64,000 bases of DNA from Butyricicoccus faecihominis (GCF_024462775.1 NZ_JANGCE010000002.1:62001-126000); one strand, 5' to 3'. Shown: positions 18,727-26,655, numbered from the stretch's first letter. Notes: a model not told the origin generated them from the sequence alone. A program made the numbers and translations.

Positions 18727-18823
18727 AATTAGGAATTAGTAGTTAGTAATTAGTAATGAAAGGACATCGATCCACGGTTATTTCCCGTGCAATTACTAAC
18801 TACTAATTACTCATTACTAATTA
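18727..18823. repeat. Heptamer-arm inverted repeat, copy 6 (dprA/SpoU junction)
   Basis: The left arm is TTAGGAATTAGTAGTTAGTAA and the right arm its near complement; the core hairpin is weak (CACGGTTATTTCCCGTG). On the minus strand it starts directly at the methyltransferase stop TAA. Confidence 0.85.
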
Positions 18824-19600
18824 TTTTGTCATTTCATAGATCAAAATCGATGCGGCGACGCCCGCGTTGAGCGATTCGGCGCGCCCCGCCATCGGGATGA
18901 TCACGGAGCCGTCCGCCGCGTCCAGCGCGGCCTGCGTCACGCCCGCGCCCTCACTGCCGACGATCACGGCGGCGTTTTTCATTGCTCTGTCGCAGATGGG
19001 TACGGCGTCCGCCCGCAAGGCGGCGGCATAAATATACAGCCCATTTTGCCGCAGCAGCGACACCGCCTCCAAAAGCGGCAGGCGCGGACAGGGCAAGCGG
19101 AAAATGGCCCCCATCGTCGCCCGCACTACCTTGGGGGAAAACGGATCAGCGCAGCCTTCGCACAATACCACGCCGCCGAGCGCGAACGCATCGGCAGACC
19201 GCAAAATTGTGCCAAGGTTGCCGGGATCCTGCACCCCATCGAGCAAGAGCACAGGCTTTTGCTCCGCAAGGGTATCCGCGCCCCACCGCGGCTGCGCGCA
19301 GGAAAACAGCACGCGGCCCGGCGTTTCCACCTCGGAGGCGGAACGAAACAGCGCGTCCGGCGCCTCGTACAGCTTGGCGCCGGCCTCCTCCGCTTTGCCG
19401 AGGAGCGCGGAAAACGCCGCGTCCTTCTCCCCCGCCCGCGCGATCACCGTGCCGATTTTCGCGTTTGACGATAGCGCTTCGCGCAGCATCTTTTCGCCCT
19501 CGCACAGCATTTCGCCGGTCTCGCGGCGGTACTTCTTTTCACGGCCCAGCCGGGCCAGATGGCGAAGCGCCGCGTTCTGTTTGCTTTCAATGAGGATCAT
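18821..19600 (-). CDS. SpoU/TrmH-family RNA 2'-O-methyltransferase
   Basis: Predicted 2'-O-ribose methyltransferase of rRNA or tRNA. The N-terminal substrate-binding domain (NAALRHLARLGREKKYRRE) precedes the knotted SPOUT domain with motifs LLDGVQDPGNLGTILRSADAF (motif 1), IVGSEGAGV (motif 2) and IPMAGRAESLNAGVAASILIYE (motif 3). 259 residues is typical for the RlmB/TsnR-like group. Target nucleotide unknown. It overlaps ktrA by 4 bp, an unusual but clear coupling with potassium transport. Confidence 0.9.
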   Translation of the reverse strand: MILIESKQNAALRHLARLGREKKYRRETGEMLCEGEKMLREALSSNAKIGTVIARAGEKDAAFSALLGKAEEAGAKLYEAPDALFRSASEVETPGRVLFSCAQPRWGADTLAEQKPVLLLDGVQDPGNLGTILRSADAFALGGVVLCEGCADPFSPKVVRATMGAIFRLPCPRLPLLEAVSLLRQNGLYIYAAALRADAVPICDRAMKNAAVIVGSEGAGVTQAALDAADGSVIIPMAGRAESLNAGVAASILIYEMTK

Positions 19601-20253
19601 TCGAGCTCCACCACCTGATTGACATTTTCGTTCGTGCCGATCACGATCAACACATCGCCTTCCGCGATCACTTGATCGACCGCCGGGGTCACATCGACCT
19701 TGCCGCCCTCGCCGTGGCGGATGGCCAATACGTTGATCAGATATTTGGCGCGCACATTGAGCTGGCCCAGCGAGTGCCCGATCCAGCTATGCGGCGGATG
19801 AATTTCCACGATCGAAAAATCATCGCTCACGCCGATATAATCGACCACGTTGGTGCGCGCGAGCCGCTGCGCCAAACGCTGGCCCATCTCGCTTTCGGGC
19901 AGCACCACACGGTCCGCGCCGATACGTTCAAGCACGCGGGCGTGCACCGGGCTTTGGGCCTTGGCCACGATATATTTGGCGCCCATATCCTTCAGCATGA
20001 CCGTGATGAGCACGCTTGCCTCCAGATCGGTGCCGACCGAAACGATGCAGCAATCGAAGTTGCGCGCGCCGACCGAGCGCAGAACGGCTTCATCCTCGCC
20101 GTCGCCCACGATAGCCTGCGTCACGCTGTCCGCGATGCGCTGTACGTTTTCCTCGCTGGAATCCAGCACAAGGACTTCCTGTCCAAGCAGCGACAGCTCG
20201 CGCGCCACCGCCATACCAAACCGCCCAAGGCCGATCACTAAGAATGACTTCAC
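19597..20253 (-). CDS. ktrA: KtrA/TrkA-type potassium uptake regulatory subunit
   Basis: Cytoplasmic RCK ring subunit that gates the KtrB channel. An RCK-N Rossmann fold with VIGLGRFGMAVARELSLLG opens the protein, the acidic end VLDSSEE of the second strand follows, and VGTDLEASVLITVMLKD and IGADRVVLPESEMG complete it. An RCK-C domain ends with EGDVLIVIGTNENV. Length 218 is standard. It follows ktrB, separated by repeat copy 7. Nucleotide binding at the GxGxxG is expected from the family. Confidence 0.94.
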   Translation of the reverse strand: MKSFLVIGLGRFGMAVARELSLLGQEVLVLDSSEENVQRIADSVTQAIVGDGEDEAVLRSVGARNFDCCIVSVGTDLEASVLITVMLKDMGAKYIVAKAQSPVHARVLERIGADRVVLPESEMGQRLAQRLARTNVVDYIGVSDDFSIVEIHPPHSWIGHSLGQLNVRAKYLINVLAIRHGEGGKVDVTPAVDQVIAEGDVLIVIGTNENVNQVVELE

Positions 20254-20273
20254 GTTGCATCCCCCTCATGTTT

Positions 20274-20397
20274 GAGTTAGGAGTTAGGAAGTAGGAAGTA
20301 GGAAGTAGGAGTTTATTGTGCCGCGCTACGCGCGGCCACCGCAACTCCTAATTACTAATTCCTAATTACTAATTACTAATTCCTAACTCCTAATTAC
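20274..20397. repeat. Heptamer-arm inverted repeat, copy 7 (ktrA/ktrB junction)
   Basis: One arm is GTTAGGA/AGTAGGA-type units (20275-20311), the core is a hairpin GCCGCGCTACGCGCGGC, and the second arm is a long stretch of CTAATTC/CTAATTA units up to 20397. It lies just downstream of the ktrB stop on the minus strand. Confidence 0.88.
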
Positions 20398-20402
20398 AAG
20401 CT

Positions 20403-21713
20403 TCATCCCACCATGACAAACCCTTCCGGGTAGTGCATCTTGGGCGGTTCGCGGCGGCGCATGAGCACGGCGACGCCCAGCGTCAGCACACCCACGCGTC
20501 CAAGGTACATCAGCGCGATCAATATGAAATGCGACACCGTGCCCAGCGCGGGCGTCAGCCCCATGGACAGGCCGACCGTTGCAAACGCGGATACCGCTTC
20601 AAACAGGCACTGGTGAAAGGGCGCGGCCTCCAAAAAGGAGATGGCGCACGCGCCGGTCAGGCTGAGCATAAAACCGACGATCAGCATGGTCACGGCGTTC
20701 ATCACGCTGCGCGGCGCAATGGCACGGCCAAAGGCGAAAACCGTCGTCCTGCCGCGCAGAGCCGAAAGCGTGGAAAGCAGCAGGATCGCCGCTGTGACTG
20801 TTTTTACGCCGCCCGCCGTCGATCCGGGCGATCCGCCGATCAGCATCAGAAAGCAGCCGAGCGCCTGACTTGGCCCGGTCAGCGCCGCCTGATCGATCGT
20901 GTTAAAGCCCGCCGTGCGCAGCGTGACCGACTGGAAGCCCGCGGCCAACAGCTTGCCGCCCGTATTGAGCTGGCCAAGCGTGGACGGGTTGCCCCACTCG
21001 AACAACAGCGTTAGTCCGAAGCCCGCGAGCAGCAAAATGCCGGTCGTGACGAGTACCAGCTTGGTATGCAGGTGCAGGCGCTTAAAATTGCGCTTATCCC
21101 ACACATCGCTCCACACGAAAAAGCCGAGGCCGCCGACCACGACCAGCACCATCAGCGTTAAAGAAACGATCGGATCGGAAACATAAGCCGTCACCGAGGG
21201 GTAGAGCCTGCCCGGCTCACCCATCAAATCAAAGCCCGCGTTGCAGAAAGCGGATACCGCGTGGAACACGCCCATTTTTACGCCGCGCGCCGGTCCGACG
21301 AGCGGGATAAAGCGCAAGGCAAGCACCACCGCACCCGCGCCCTCAAACGCGAGCGTGCCGAGCAGCACGCGGCGCGTCAGCCGCACGATACCGGCGTTTT
21401 CGGTCATATTGAGGCCCGCGCCCATCACCATGCGCTCGCGCAGCGTGATCGTGCGGCGCAGCAGGAAGGAGGCGAGCGAAGCCATGGTCATAAACCCAAG
21501 GCCGCCGATCTGGATGAGCAGCAAAATCACCAGATGACCGAAATTCGACCAATAGGTGGCCGTATCATGCACCACCAGACCGGTGACGCAGGTTGCGGAG
21601 GTAGCGGTGAACAGCGCATCCTGAAAGGAAGTGAAATCGCCGTTTCTGGATGAGACCGGAAGCGTCAGCAACACCGCGCCCAGCAGGATAATGCCGATAA
21701 AGCCAAGGGCCAT
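20403..21713 (-). CDS. ktrB: KtrB/TrkH-type potassium channel subunit
   Basis: Membrane K+ translocating subunit. The four pore-repeat plan is visible: TSATCVTGLVVHDTA, AVSAFCNAGFDLMG, LRTAGFNTID and AVSAFATVGLSMGLT, each with the filter glycine, interleaved with membrane helices. The first ATG (21713) lacks a ribosome-binding site. The frame continues 18 codons upstream to an ACG (21767) with GAGGGGAGAGG 7 nt before it, and those extra residues resemble normal KtrB N-termini (see findings). The true start may therefore be 21767. Confidence 0.92.
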   Translation of the reverse strand: MALGFIGIILLGAVLLTLPVSSRNGDFTSFQDALFTATSATCVTGLVVHDTATYWSNFGHLVILLLIQIGGLGFMTMASLASFLLRRTITLRERMVMGAGLNMTENAGIVRLTRRVLLGTLAFEGAGAVVLALRFIPLVGPARGVKMGVFHAVSAFCNAGFDLMGEPGRLYPSVTAYVSDPIVSLTLMVLVVVGGLGFFVWSDVWDKRNFKRLHLHTKLVLVTTGILLLAGFGLTLLFEWGNPSTLGQLNTGGKLLAAGFQSVTLRTAGFNTIDQAALTGPSQALGCFLMLIGGSPGSTAGGVKTVTAAILLLSTLSALRGRTTVFAFGRAIAPRSVMNAVTMLIVGFMLSLTGACAISFLEAAPFHQCLFEAVSAFATVGLSMGLTPALGTVSHFILIALMYLGRVGVLTLGVAVLMRRREPPKMHYPEGFVMVG

Positions 21714-21806
21714 AACGGACGTGGGCCGCCAGCACCTACGGCCACGCCCTAACGTATGGGAAAACGTAGTAAAACCTCTCCCCTCGAAAAGAAATACGAA
21801 ATGCCG

Positions 21807-21835
21807 AAAGCCTGAACGGCACCCGTTCAGGCTTT
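21807..21835 (-). terminator. Intrinsic terminator after lysS
   Basis: A perfect 13-bp stem AAAGCCTGAACGG / CCGTTCAGGCTTT with a 3-nt loop lies 10 bp after the lysS stop; a T-rich stretch (TTTCTTTTC) follows on the minus strand. It separates lysS from ktrB. Confidence 0.75.
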
Positions 21836-21844
21836 ATGTGCGGT

Positions 21845-23362
21845 TTAGTCCGCGCCCAGCGGTTTCATGGTCGGGAACAATAAAACGTCGCGGATGGAGG
21901 CCGAATCGGTCAGGAACATGACCAGACGGTCGATGCCCATACCCATGCCGCCCGTGGGGGGCATGCCGTATTCCAGCGCGGTGACAAAATCGTCGTCCAT
22001 CATATTGGCTTCGTCGTCGCCCGCAGCGCGCAGCGCGACCTGACGCTCAAAGCGTCCGCGCTGGTCGATCGGGTCGTTCAGCTCGGAGAAGGCGTTGGCC
22101 AGCTCGCGGCCGAACACAAACAGCTCGAACCGCTCGGTCAGGCGGGGATCGGACGCCATGCGCTTGGCCAGCGGCGATACCTCGACCGGGTAATCGATGA
22201 TGAAAGTGGGTTGGGTGAGCTTTTCTTCGACAAATTCCTCAAAGCACAACGCGAGCAGGTCGCCCCAGCTCTCCTTGCCCTTTTCGGTTTCCACGCCCTT
22301 GGCCTTTACTTGGCGCAGGGCTTCCTCGCCGTTTATATTCATAAAATCGATCCCGGCGTACTCCTTGACCGCGTCCGCCATGGTCTGGCGCTTCCAGCCC
22401 TTGGCAAAGTCGATCTCCGCGCCCTGATAGGTCACCTTGGTTTTGCCCAGCACCGCGTTGCACACGTGCACGATCATATCCTCGGTGATGTCCATCATGC
22501 CGTTATAATCGGTATAGGCCTGATAAAGCTCAATGGTGGTAAACTCCGGATTGTGCTTGGTATCCATGCCTTCGTTGCGGAAGATACGGCCGATCTCGTA
22601 CACCTGCTCCAAGCCGCCCACGATCAGGCGCTTGAGGTGCAGCTCGGTCGCGATGCGCATGTACATATCGATATCGAGCGCGTTATGGTGCGTGATGAAC
22701 GGACGGGCCGCCGCGCCGCCGGGGATGGTGTTCAGGCACGGAGTCTCGACCTCCATAAAGCCGCGGCCATCCATAAAGCGGCGAATTTCGCGCACAATAG
22801 CGGAGCGCTTTTCAAAGGTATCGCGCACCTCCGGGTTGACGATCAGGTCAACATAGCGCTGGCGGTAGCGCATATCGGTATCCTTCAGGCCGTGCCACTT
22901 TTCGGGCAGGGGCAAAAGGTTCTTGGAGAGCAGCGTCAGCTCCTGCACGGCAACGGAGATCTCGCCCTTCTGGGTGCGAAAAACCTCGCCGGAGACGCCG
23001 ATCAGATCGCCGATGTCCAGCTTTTTGTAGCCCTTATACTCCTCTTCGCCGATGTTGTCGCGCTTGATATAAAGCTGCAACCGGCCGCGGCGGTCGGAAA
23101 GGTCGGAAAAGGACGCCTTGCCCATGATGCGCTTCGACATCATGCGGCCCGCGAGGCGAACGGTCTGCCCTTCGAGCGCGTCAAAGTTTTCGTGTATCTC
23201 GTTTGTGTGGTGGGTGCGCTCAAATCGCACCTGCTGGAACGGGTCGGCCCCGGCCTGCTGGAGCTCGGCGAGCTTTTCGCGGCGAATGCGCGCAAGCTCG
23301 TGCAGCTCTTCGGCGGTCGGTTCTGCCGCCTGCGGGTTTTGCTCAACTGCCATATCTTTCAC
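21845..23362 (-). CDS. lysS: Lysyl-tRNA synthetase, class II
   Basis: Charges tRNA-Lys. An N-terminal OB-fold anticodon domain ([21 protein letters not shown]) precedes the class II catalytic core: motif 1 near [21 protein letters not shown], motif 2 [20 protein letters not shown], and motif 3 [12 protein letters not shown] near the end. 505 residues is the usual length. It is 17 bp from greA and read from the same promoter, a common Bacillota arrangement. Confidence 0.97.
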   Translation of the reverse strand: MKDMAVEQNPQAAEPTAEELHELARIRREKLAELQQAGADPFQQVRFERTHHTNEIHENFDALEGQTVRLAGRMMSKRIMGKASFSDLSDRRGRLQLYIKRDNIGEEEYKGYKKLDIGDLIGVSGEVFRTQKGEISVAVQELTLLSKNLLPLPEKWHGLKDTDMRYRQRYVDLIVNPEVRDTFEKRSAIVREIRRFMDGRGFMEVETPCLNTIPGGAAARPFITHHNALDIDMYMRIATELHLKRLIVGGLEQVYEIGRIFRNEGMDTKHNPEFTTIELYQAYTDYNGMMDITEDMIVHVCNAVLGKTKVTYQGAEIDFAKGWKRQTMADAVKEYAGIDFMNINGEEALRQVKAKGVETEKGKESWGDLLALCFEEFVEEKLTQPTFIIDYPVEVSPLAKRMASDPRLTERFELFVFGRELANAFSELNDPIDQRGRFERQVALRAAGDDEANMMDDDFVTALEYGMPPTGGMGMGIDRLVMFLTDSASIRDVLLFPTMKPLGAD

Positions 23363-23379
23363 CTATCTTTAAATATCGA

Positions 23380-23853
23380 TTACTTCTTGATTTCGAGGAT
23401 CTTGTACTTGACCGTGCCGGAGGGCGCTTCCACCTCTACGATCTTGCCCACCTTTTTGCCCAGCATGGCCTTGCCAAAGGGGGATTCGTCGGAAATCTTG
23501 CCTTCCATGGGATCGGCTTCCTGCGAGCCGACGAAGTGGTACTCCTCTTCCTCGCCGAACTCCATATCCTTTACGACAAAGCGGCAGCCGGGCGATACCT
23601 CGTCCGCCGAGTACATATCTTCATTAATAATGACCGCGTGCGAGACAATATTCTCAAGCTCCGCGATACGAGAGAAAACCTTGCCCTGTTCGTTTTTCGC
23701 TTCGTCGTACTCCGAGTTCTCCGAAAGGTCACCGAAGGAGCGGGCTTCCTTGATCTGTTCCGCGACTTCTTTTTCGCGTACAGTTTTTAAATATTCCAGT
23801 TCGTCGCTCAGTTTATCCAGACTTTCCTGTGTCATCTTAAATTCTTTTGCCAT
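23380..23853 (-). CDS. greA: Transcription elongation factor GreA
   Basis: Binds RNA polymerase's secondary channel and stimulates cleavage of backtracked RNA. The 157-residue protein has an N-terminal coiled coil ([20 protein letters not shown]) with the tip motif [20 protein letters not shown] carrying the essential acidic residues, then the FKBP-like domain ([20 protein letters not shown]). It is the first gene of greA-lysS, with a consensus promoter about 60 bp upstream. Confidence 0.97.
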   Translation of the reverse strand: MAKEFKMTQESLDKLSDELEYLKTVREKEVAEQIKEARSFGDLSENSEYDEAKNEQGKVFSRIAELENIVSHAVIINEDMYSADEVSPGCRFVVKDMEFGEEEEYHFVGSQEADPMEGKISDESPFGKAMLGKKVGKIVEVEAPSGTVKYKILEIKK

Positions 23854-23910
23854 AATCGAAACCTTCTCATTCTACGGAATCGGCCCAACTGGAGCCGTAC
23901 AATACTCACT

Positions 23911-23939
23911 ATTATATGTAAGGAAAACAGCAATGTCAA
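23911..23939 (-). promoter_or_regulatory. Perfect consensus sigma-70/sigma-A promoter for greA-lysS
   Basis: Read on the minus strand: TTGACA, 17 bp, TATAAT, with no mismatch in either hexamer. The start would be near 23904, giving a leader of about 50 nt to the greA ATG. Confidence 0.85.
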
Positions 23940-24021
23940 GCGACGATCAATTTTTTTGCCTAATTTGCCATATCCACGCCAGCTTATGCGCGCTTTTTGT
24001 GCTTTATTCGCCCATGCGCAA

Positions 24022-24051
24022 AAAAAGGGCGGCGGTATTCCCCCGTCGCCC
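24022..24051 (-). terminator. Intrinsic terminator of the unknown gene at 24062
   Basis: On the minus strand GGGCGACGG pairs with CCGCCGCCC (one mismatch), followed by TTTTTTT, 10 bp after the stop codon. Confidence 0.7.
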
Positions 24052-24061
24052 GTGTCGATTG

Positions 24062-24655
24062 CTATTTTTCTTCCAGCCGGTAGCGCCGCATAGCCTCCGG
24101 CAGCGTATCCTCCCGGTCGTCGCCCGGCCAGCGCGCCCGTTGCAGCTCATAGCCGCCCAGCATATAAATTTCGCGCACCGAGCGGTCGATCGCCTCCTGC
24201 CGCGTGCAGTACGCGCGGAATTGATTGACCTTTTCCTCGTCCGCGAGCCGCCGCTCGACCGCCGCTTTATGCGCTTCCGCCGTCAATCTGAGCTGCTGCA
24301 CATACGCCCGCCCGCAATAATGCGCAAACTCAGCCTCCGCCTGCTTGAGGTCCGGCGCGCCCTCCGCCTTGCCCAGAAACACCAGCATGGCGTGCGCCTG
24401 TCCATAGGCGACAAAATAACCGCGCAGCGCGTCTAAATAGATCCAAATGTCGTACATTTCCTCGGTCAGCGCGTTACAGGCGGCGATGTCAAAGCCTTCG
24501 TAAACACGATCCATCAGCTTTCTGTTTTCCTCCAGCGCCTGCTGATAGCCCTGTCCAAAGTCCTTCAGATACCGGTTCAGCTCTTCCGTTATCCCGTCAA
24601 AGTCCGCGTGCTCGTCCGGCGCGAGCGCCTTGATCGCATATGACAGAATGCTCAT
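24062..24655 (-). CDS. Uncharacterised 197-residue protein, divergent from XRE regulator
   Basis: I do not recognise this family. The protein is soluble, rich in Ala, Glu, Tyr and Arg, and largely helical by composition. There is no signal peptide, membrane segment or obvious catalytic motif. Aromatic stretches such as EEMYDIWIYLDALRGYFVAYGQAHAMLVFLG could pack a helical bundle. AAGGAG lies upstream of the ATG; a nearer ATG runs straight into a stop. It shares a short intergenic region, with operator-like repeats, with the divergent XRE gene, so regulation by it is likely. It has its own terminator. Confidence 0.7.
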   Translation of the reverse strand: MSILSYAIKALAPDEHADFDGITEELNRYLKDFGQGYQQALEENRKLMDRVYEGFDIAACNALTEEMYDIWIYLDALRGYFVAYGQAHAMLVFLGKAEGAPDLKQAEAEFAHYCGRAYVQQLRLTAEAHKAAVERRLADEEKVNQFRAYCTRQEAIDRSVREIYMLGGYELQRARWPGDDREDTLPEAMRRYRLEEK

Positions 24656-24692
24656 AGCATCAAATCTCCTTTTTGTTTATAGGTATATTATG

Positions 24693-24733
24693 TGTCATTT
24701 TGGGACAAATATCAAGTGTTTCATTTTGGCACA
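24693..24733. promoter_or_regulatory. Operator-like direct repeats between divergent genes
   Basis: TGTCATTTTGGGACA (24693-24707) and TGTTTCATTTTGGCACA (24717-24733) share TCATTTTGG at 26-bp spacing, and each has TGT...ACA ends. A TATACT box (24735) serves the XRE gene; AT-rich boxes at 24665-24692 face the other gene. Likely binding site of the 64-residue XRE protein. Confidence 0.6.
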
Positions 24734-24758
24734 TTATACTTTGCTTGAGGTGATTTAT

Positions 24759-24953
24759 GTGAGACTTCGTATAAAGGATGTGCGCGAAGACAAGGATTTA
24801 AACCAAGAGGATGTTGCCAAAGCGATTGGCATTCCACGGTCTACTTATTGCAATTATGAAAGTGGACGTCGCAACATTCCCAATCAGGTTCTTTTTGATC
24901 TCGCAAACTATTTTAATGTGTCGATCGACTATCTTCTTGGACGAACCGATTAA
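24759..24953 (+). CDS. Small XRE-family transcriptional regulator (64 residues)
   Basis: A single helix-turn-helix domain of the Cro/C1 type: MRLRIKDVREDKDLNQEDVA, then AIGIPRSTYCNYESGRRNIP as the recognition helix region, ending IDYLLGRTD, the common XRE terminus. The start is GTG at 24759 with GAGGTG 7 nt upstream; an ATG two bases before runs straight into TGA. No dimerisation or sensor domain is present. The AT content of this gene and its upstream region is clearly higher than its neighbours, which may point to transfer. Probable repressor of itself and the divergent gene. Confidence 0.85.
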   Translation: MRLRIKDVREDKDLNQEDVAKAIGIPRSTYCNYESGRRNIPNQVLFDLANYFNVSIDYLLGRTD

Positions 24954-24994
24954 TTGTATCAGTATAAACTTCCTTGCGTATTTTATTCAAACAA

Positions 24995-25045
24995 AAAAGC
25001 CGCTTGTTGCCCGGTCTGTTATCGACCAAGGCACAAGCGGTTTTT
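24995..25045. terminator. Bidirectional terminator after the XRE gene
   Basis: AAAAAGCCGCTTGT pairs with ACAAGCGGTTTTT (8-bp GC-rich stem flanked by A and T runs) around a 25-nt loop. Confidence 0.6.
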
Positions 25046-25139
25046 GGACGGTATATCAAAAATGCGCGGCCGGATGAGATCACCAATATCATTAAGATAA
25101 GGTCAGGCGAGACAAAAAGGTAACGCAAACACAGAAAAA

Positions 25140-25288
25140 GTAGGGCGCGACGCCCTCGGCGCGCCGAGAGCGAAGCACCGGGATAAGTGAGAGCATCAAA
25201 CAGGCTGGTACGGCCGAGCGAAGGGACATGGTTTCTCAGCAAGTGTTACGTCCCTTCGAGACGGCGCGCCGAGGGCGTCGCGCCCTAC
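25140..25288. repeat. MITE-like element with perfect 27-bp terminal inverted repeats
   Basis: Positions 25140-25166 are the exact reverse complement of 25262-25288 (outer end GTAGGGCGCGACGCC). The 95-bp interior contains a further hairpin CGAAGGGAC / GTCCCTTCG. No open frame for a transposase. Target-site duplication is not obvious. Confidence 0.8.
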
Positions 25289-25347
25289 TAGCTCGGTGAA
25301 TCCCTTGTTTTTTTCTATGAGTTTCCCTTAATTAAATGACATTGATA

Positions 25348-25396
25348 GGGTCACTCGGCCCTACTTTTTTGTAGGGCGTGGTGACCCCACCACGCC
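25348..25396. repeat. Nested hairpin element related in its ends to the MITE-like element
   Basis: GGGTCAC...CCCTAC pairs with GTAGGG...GTGACCC around a T6 loop (25348-25387), and an alternative stem GGCGTGGTG/CACCACGCC (25375-25396) overlaps it. The GTAGGGCG start is shared with the neighbouring 149-bp element. Confidence 0.6.
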
Positions 25397-25431
25397 GTTC
25401 CTTTGGTCACGAGCGCGGCGAACCGCCAACG

Positions 25432-26589
25432 CTACTTTAATACTTCTATCGCCTTTTGCAGCTGCGGGTCCTCCTCGGGCTCCAAAAAGTAAAAGTTCTT
25501 CCGTTGCTCTTCGGTTAGATTCACCTCAATATCGGGCGCGATTCCCTTGCCCGCAAGGCTCACGCCCTTGGGTGTGAAATACTCCTCCTCCGACAGGTTG
25601 ACCGCCGAGCCGTCGGACAGCTTGAACGTCTGCTGCGCGCGGCCCTTGCCCGTCGTATGCGTGCCAATCAGCGTCGCGCGGCCATATTCCTGCAAGGCAG
25701 CCGGGAAAAACTCGCCGGCGGAGATGGAACGTTCATCGATCAGCACCGCGATCGGCAGGTCGATCATCTCCGCGTCCGACGAATAAACGGTCTCCTTGCC
25801 CTCGCGCGTGCGCAGCGTCATGACCGTGCCCTCGGGCAGAAGCGGGTCGAGCGCTTCGCTCAACTCGGTGACCCGGCCGCCGCCGTTGCGCCGCACATCG
25901 ATGATGAGCGCCCGCGCGCCCTGCTCGATCAGGCCGTCCAACGCCGCCTTGAACTGCTCGGCGGCGCCCGCATGAAAGCTTGCGATGCGTAAGTACCCGA
26001 TCTGATCCTCCAGCATTTCACCCCAAGAGATGCGCTGCACCACCATGGCGCGCGTCATCGCAAGCGTTTTTTGCTCGCCGGTCTCGCCCTTGCGGATGGT
26101 CACGGATACCTCGGTCCCCTCTTCGCCCGCGACGGCGCTGATCACTTCGCTCGCCCCGTCCTTTTCGGTGGTTTTGTCGTCCGCGCCCAAGATATAGTCA
26201 CCCTTTTCGACGCCCGCCTTTTCTGCCGGCGAATCGTCGTAAACCTCGCTCACGCGGATCTCCTTATCGCTCGAAACAACGGAAACGCCGATGCCGCAGG
26301 TCTTCCCCTCGCTCGACAGGCTGTATTCCTCGTATTCCTCCGCCGTCATGTAATAGGACCATTTATCCTCCAGCCCTGCGACATAGCCGGTCGCCGCGTA
26401 ATCGGCCAGCTTTTCTTGGTCGATATCTCCCACGAACACACGGTTTGTAATATCGTCTATTTCATGCAGCTTGCTTTGCACCGCCCGGTTGGGCCATGCA
26501 AACGCCGCATAGCTGCCCGCCACGCCTACCGCGAGCGCCATCAGGCACATCACGCAAGCCGTTAAAACAGAAACTCGCTTTTCCCTCAT
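25432..26589 (-). CDS. ctpA: Carboxyl-terminal processing protease (S41/CtpA family)
   Basis: Membrane-anchored serine protease acting outside the cell. One N-terminal membrane segment (VLTACVMCLMALAVGVAGSYAAF), a CtpA N-terminal region, a PDZ domain (DDSPAEKAGVEKGDYILG) and the S41 protease domain are seen, with the catalytic serine in DERSISAGEF and lysine in HTTGKG, the usual Ser-Lys dyad. 385 residues is typical. It is the last gene of the ftsE-ftsX-M23 group; in Gram-positives CtpA-type proteases often process envelope hydrolases or their partners. GGAAAGG precedes the ATG. Confidence 0.94.
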   Translation of the reverse strand: MREKRVSVLTACVMCLMALAVGVAGSYAAFAWPNRAVQSKLHEIDDITNRVFVGDIDQEKLADYAATGYVAGLEDKWSYYMTAEEYEEYSLSSEGKTCGIGVSVVSSDKEIRVSEVYDDSPAEKAGVEKGDYILGADDKTTEKDGASEVISAVAGEEGTEVSVTIRKGETGEQKTLAMTRAMVVQRISWGEMLEDQIGYLRIASFHAGAAEQFKAALDGLIEQGARALIIDVRRNGGGRVTELSEALDPLLPEGTVMTLRTREGKETVYSSDAEMIDLPIAVLIDERSISAGEFFPAALQEYGRATLIGTHTTGKGRAQQTFKLSDGSAVNLSEEEYFTPKGVSLAGKGIAPDIEVNLTEEQRKNFYFLEPEEDPQLQKAIEVLK

Positions 26590-26614
26590 TTAAATTCGCC
26601 TTTCCTCAAAAACA

Positions 26615-26641
26615 GGGGGAGAGCGTTTTGTGCTCTCCCCC
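26615..26641 (-). terminator. Terminator between the M23 gene and ctpA
   Basis: GGGGGAGAGC / GCTCTCCCCC stem with a 7-nt loop, followed on the minus strand by TGTTTTTG. It lies 14 bp after the M23 stop and would attenuate read-through into ctpA. Confidence 0.7.
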
Positions 26642-26655
26642 CAGATGTTGATCAA

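Larger units (their letters stand above)
24954..25431. other. 478-bp non-coding stretch rich in inverted repeats
   Basis: No supported gene. It holds the XRE terminator, a MITE-like element with perfect 27-bp inverted ends (25140-25288) and a second nested hairpin element (25348-25396). Open frames here have no ribosome-binding sites and no family resemblance. Confidence 0.6.

Noticed and set aside
3152-20397. CRISPR array or telomere-like tract from TTAGGAA repeats
   Set aside because: No regular spacers; units are adjacent 7-8-mers in complementary arms with a hairpin core, repeated at separate loci.
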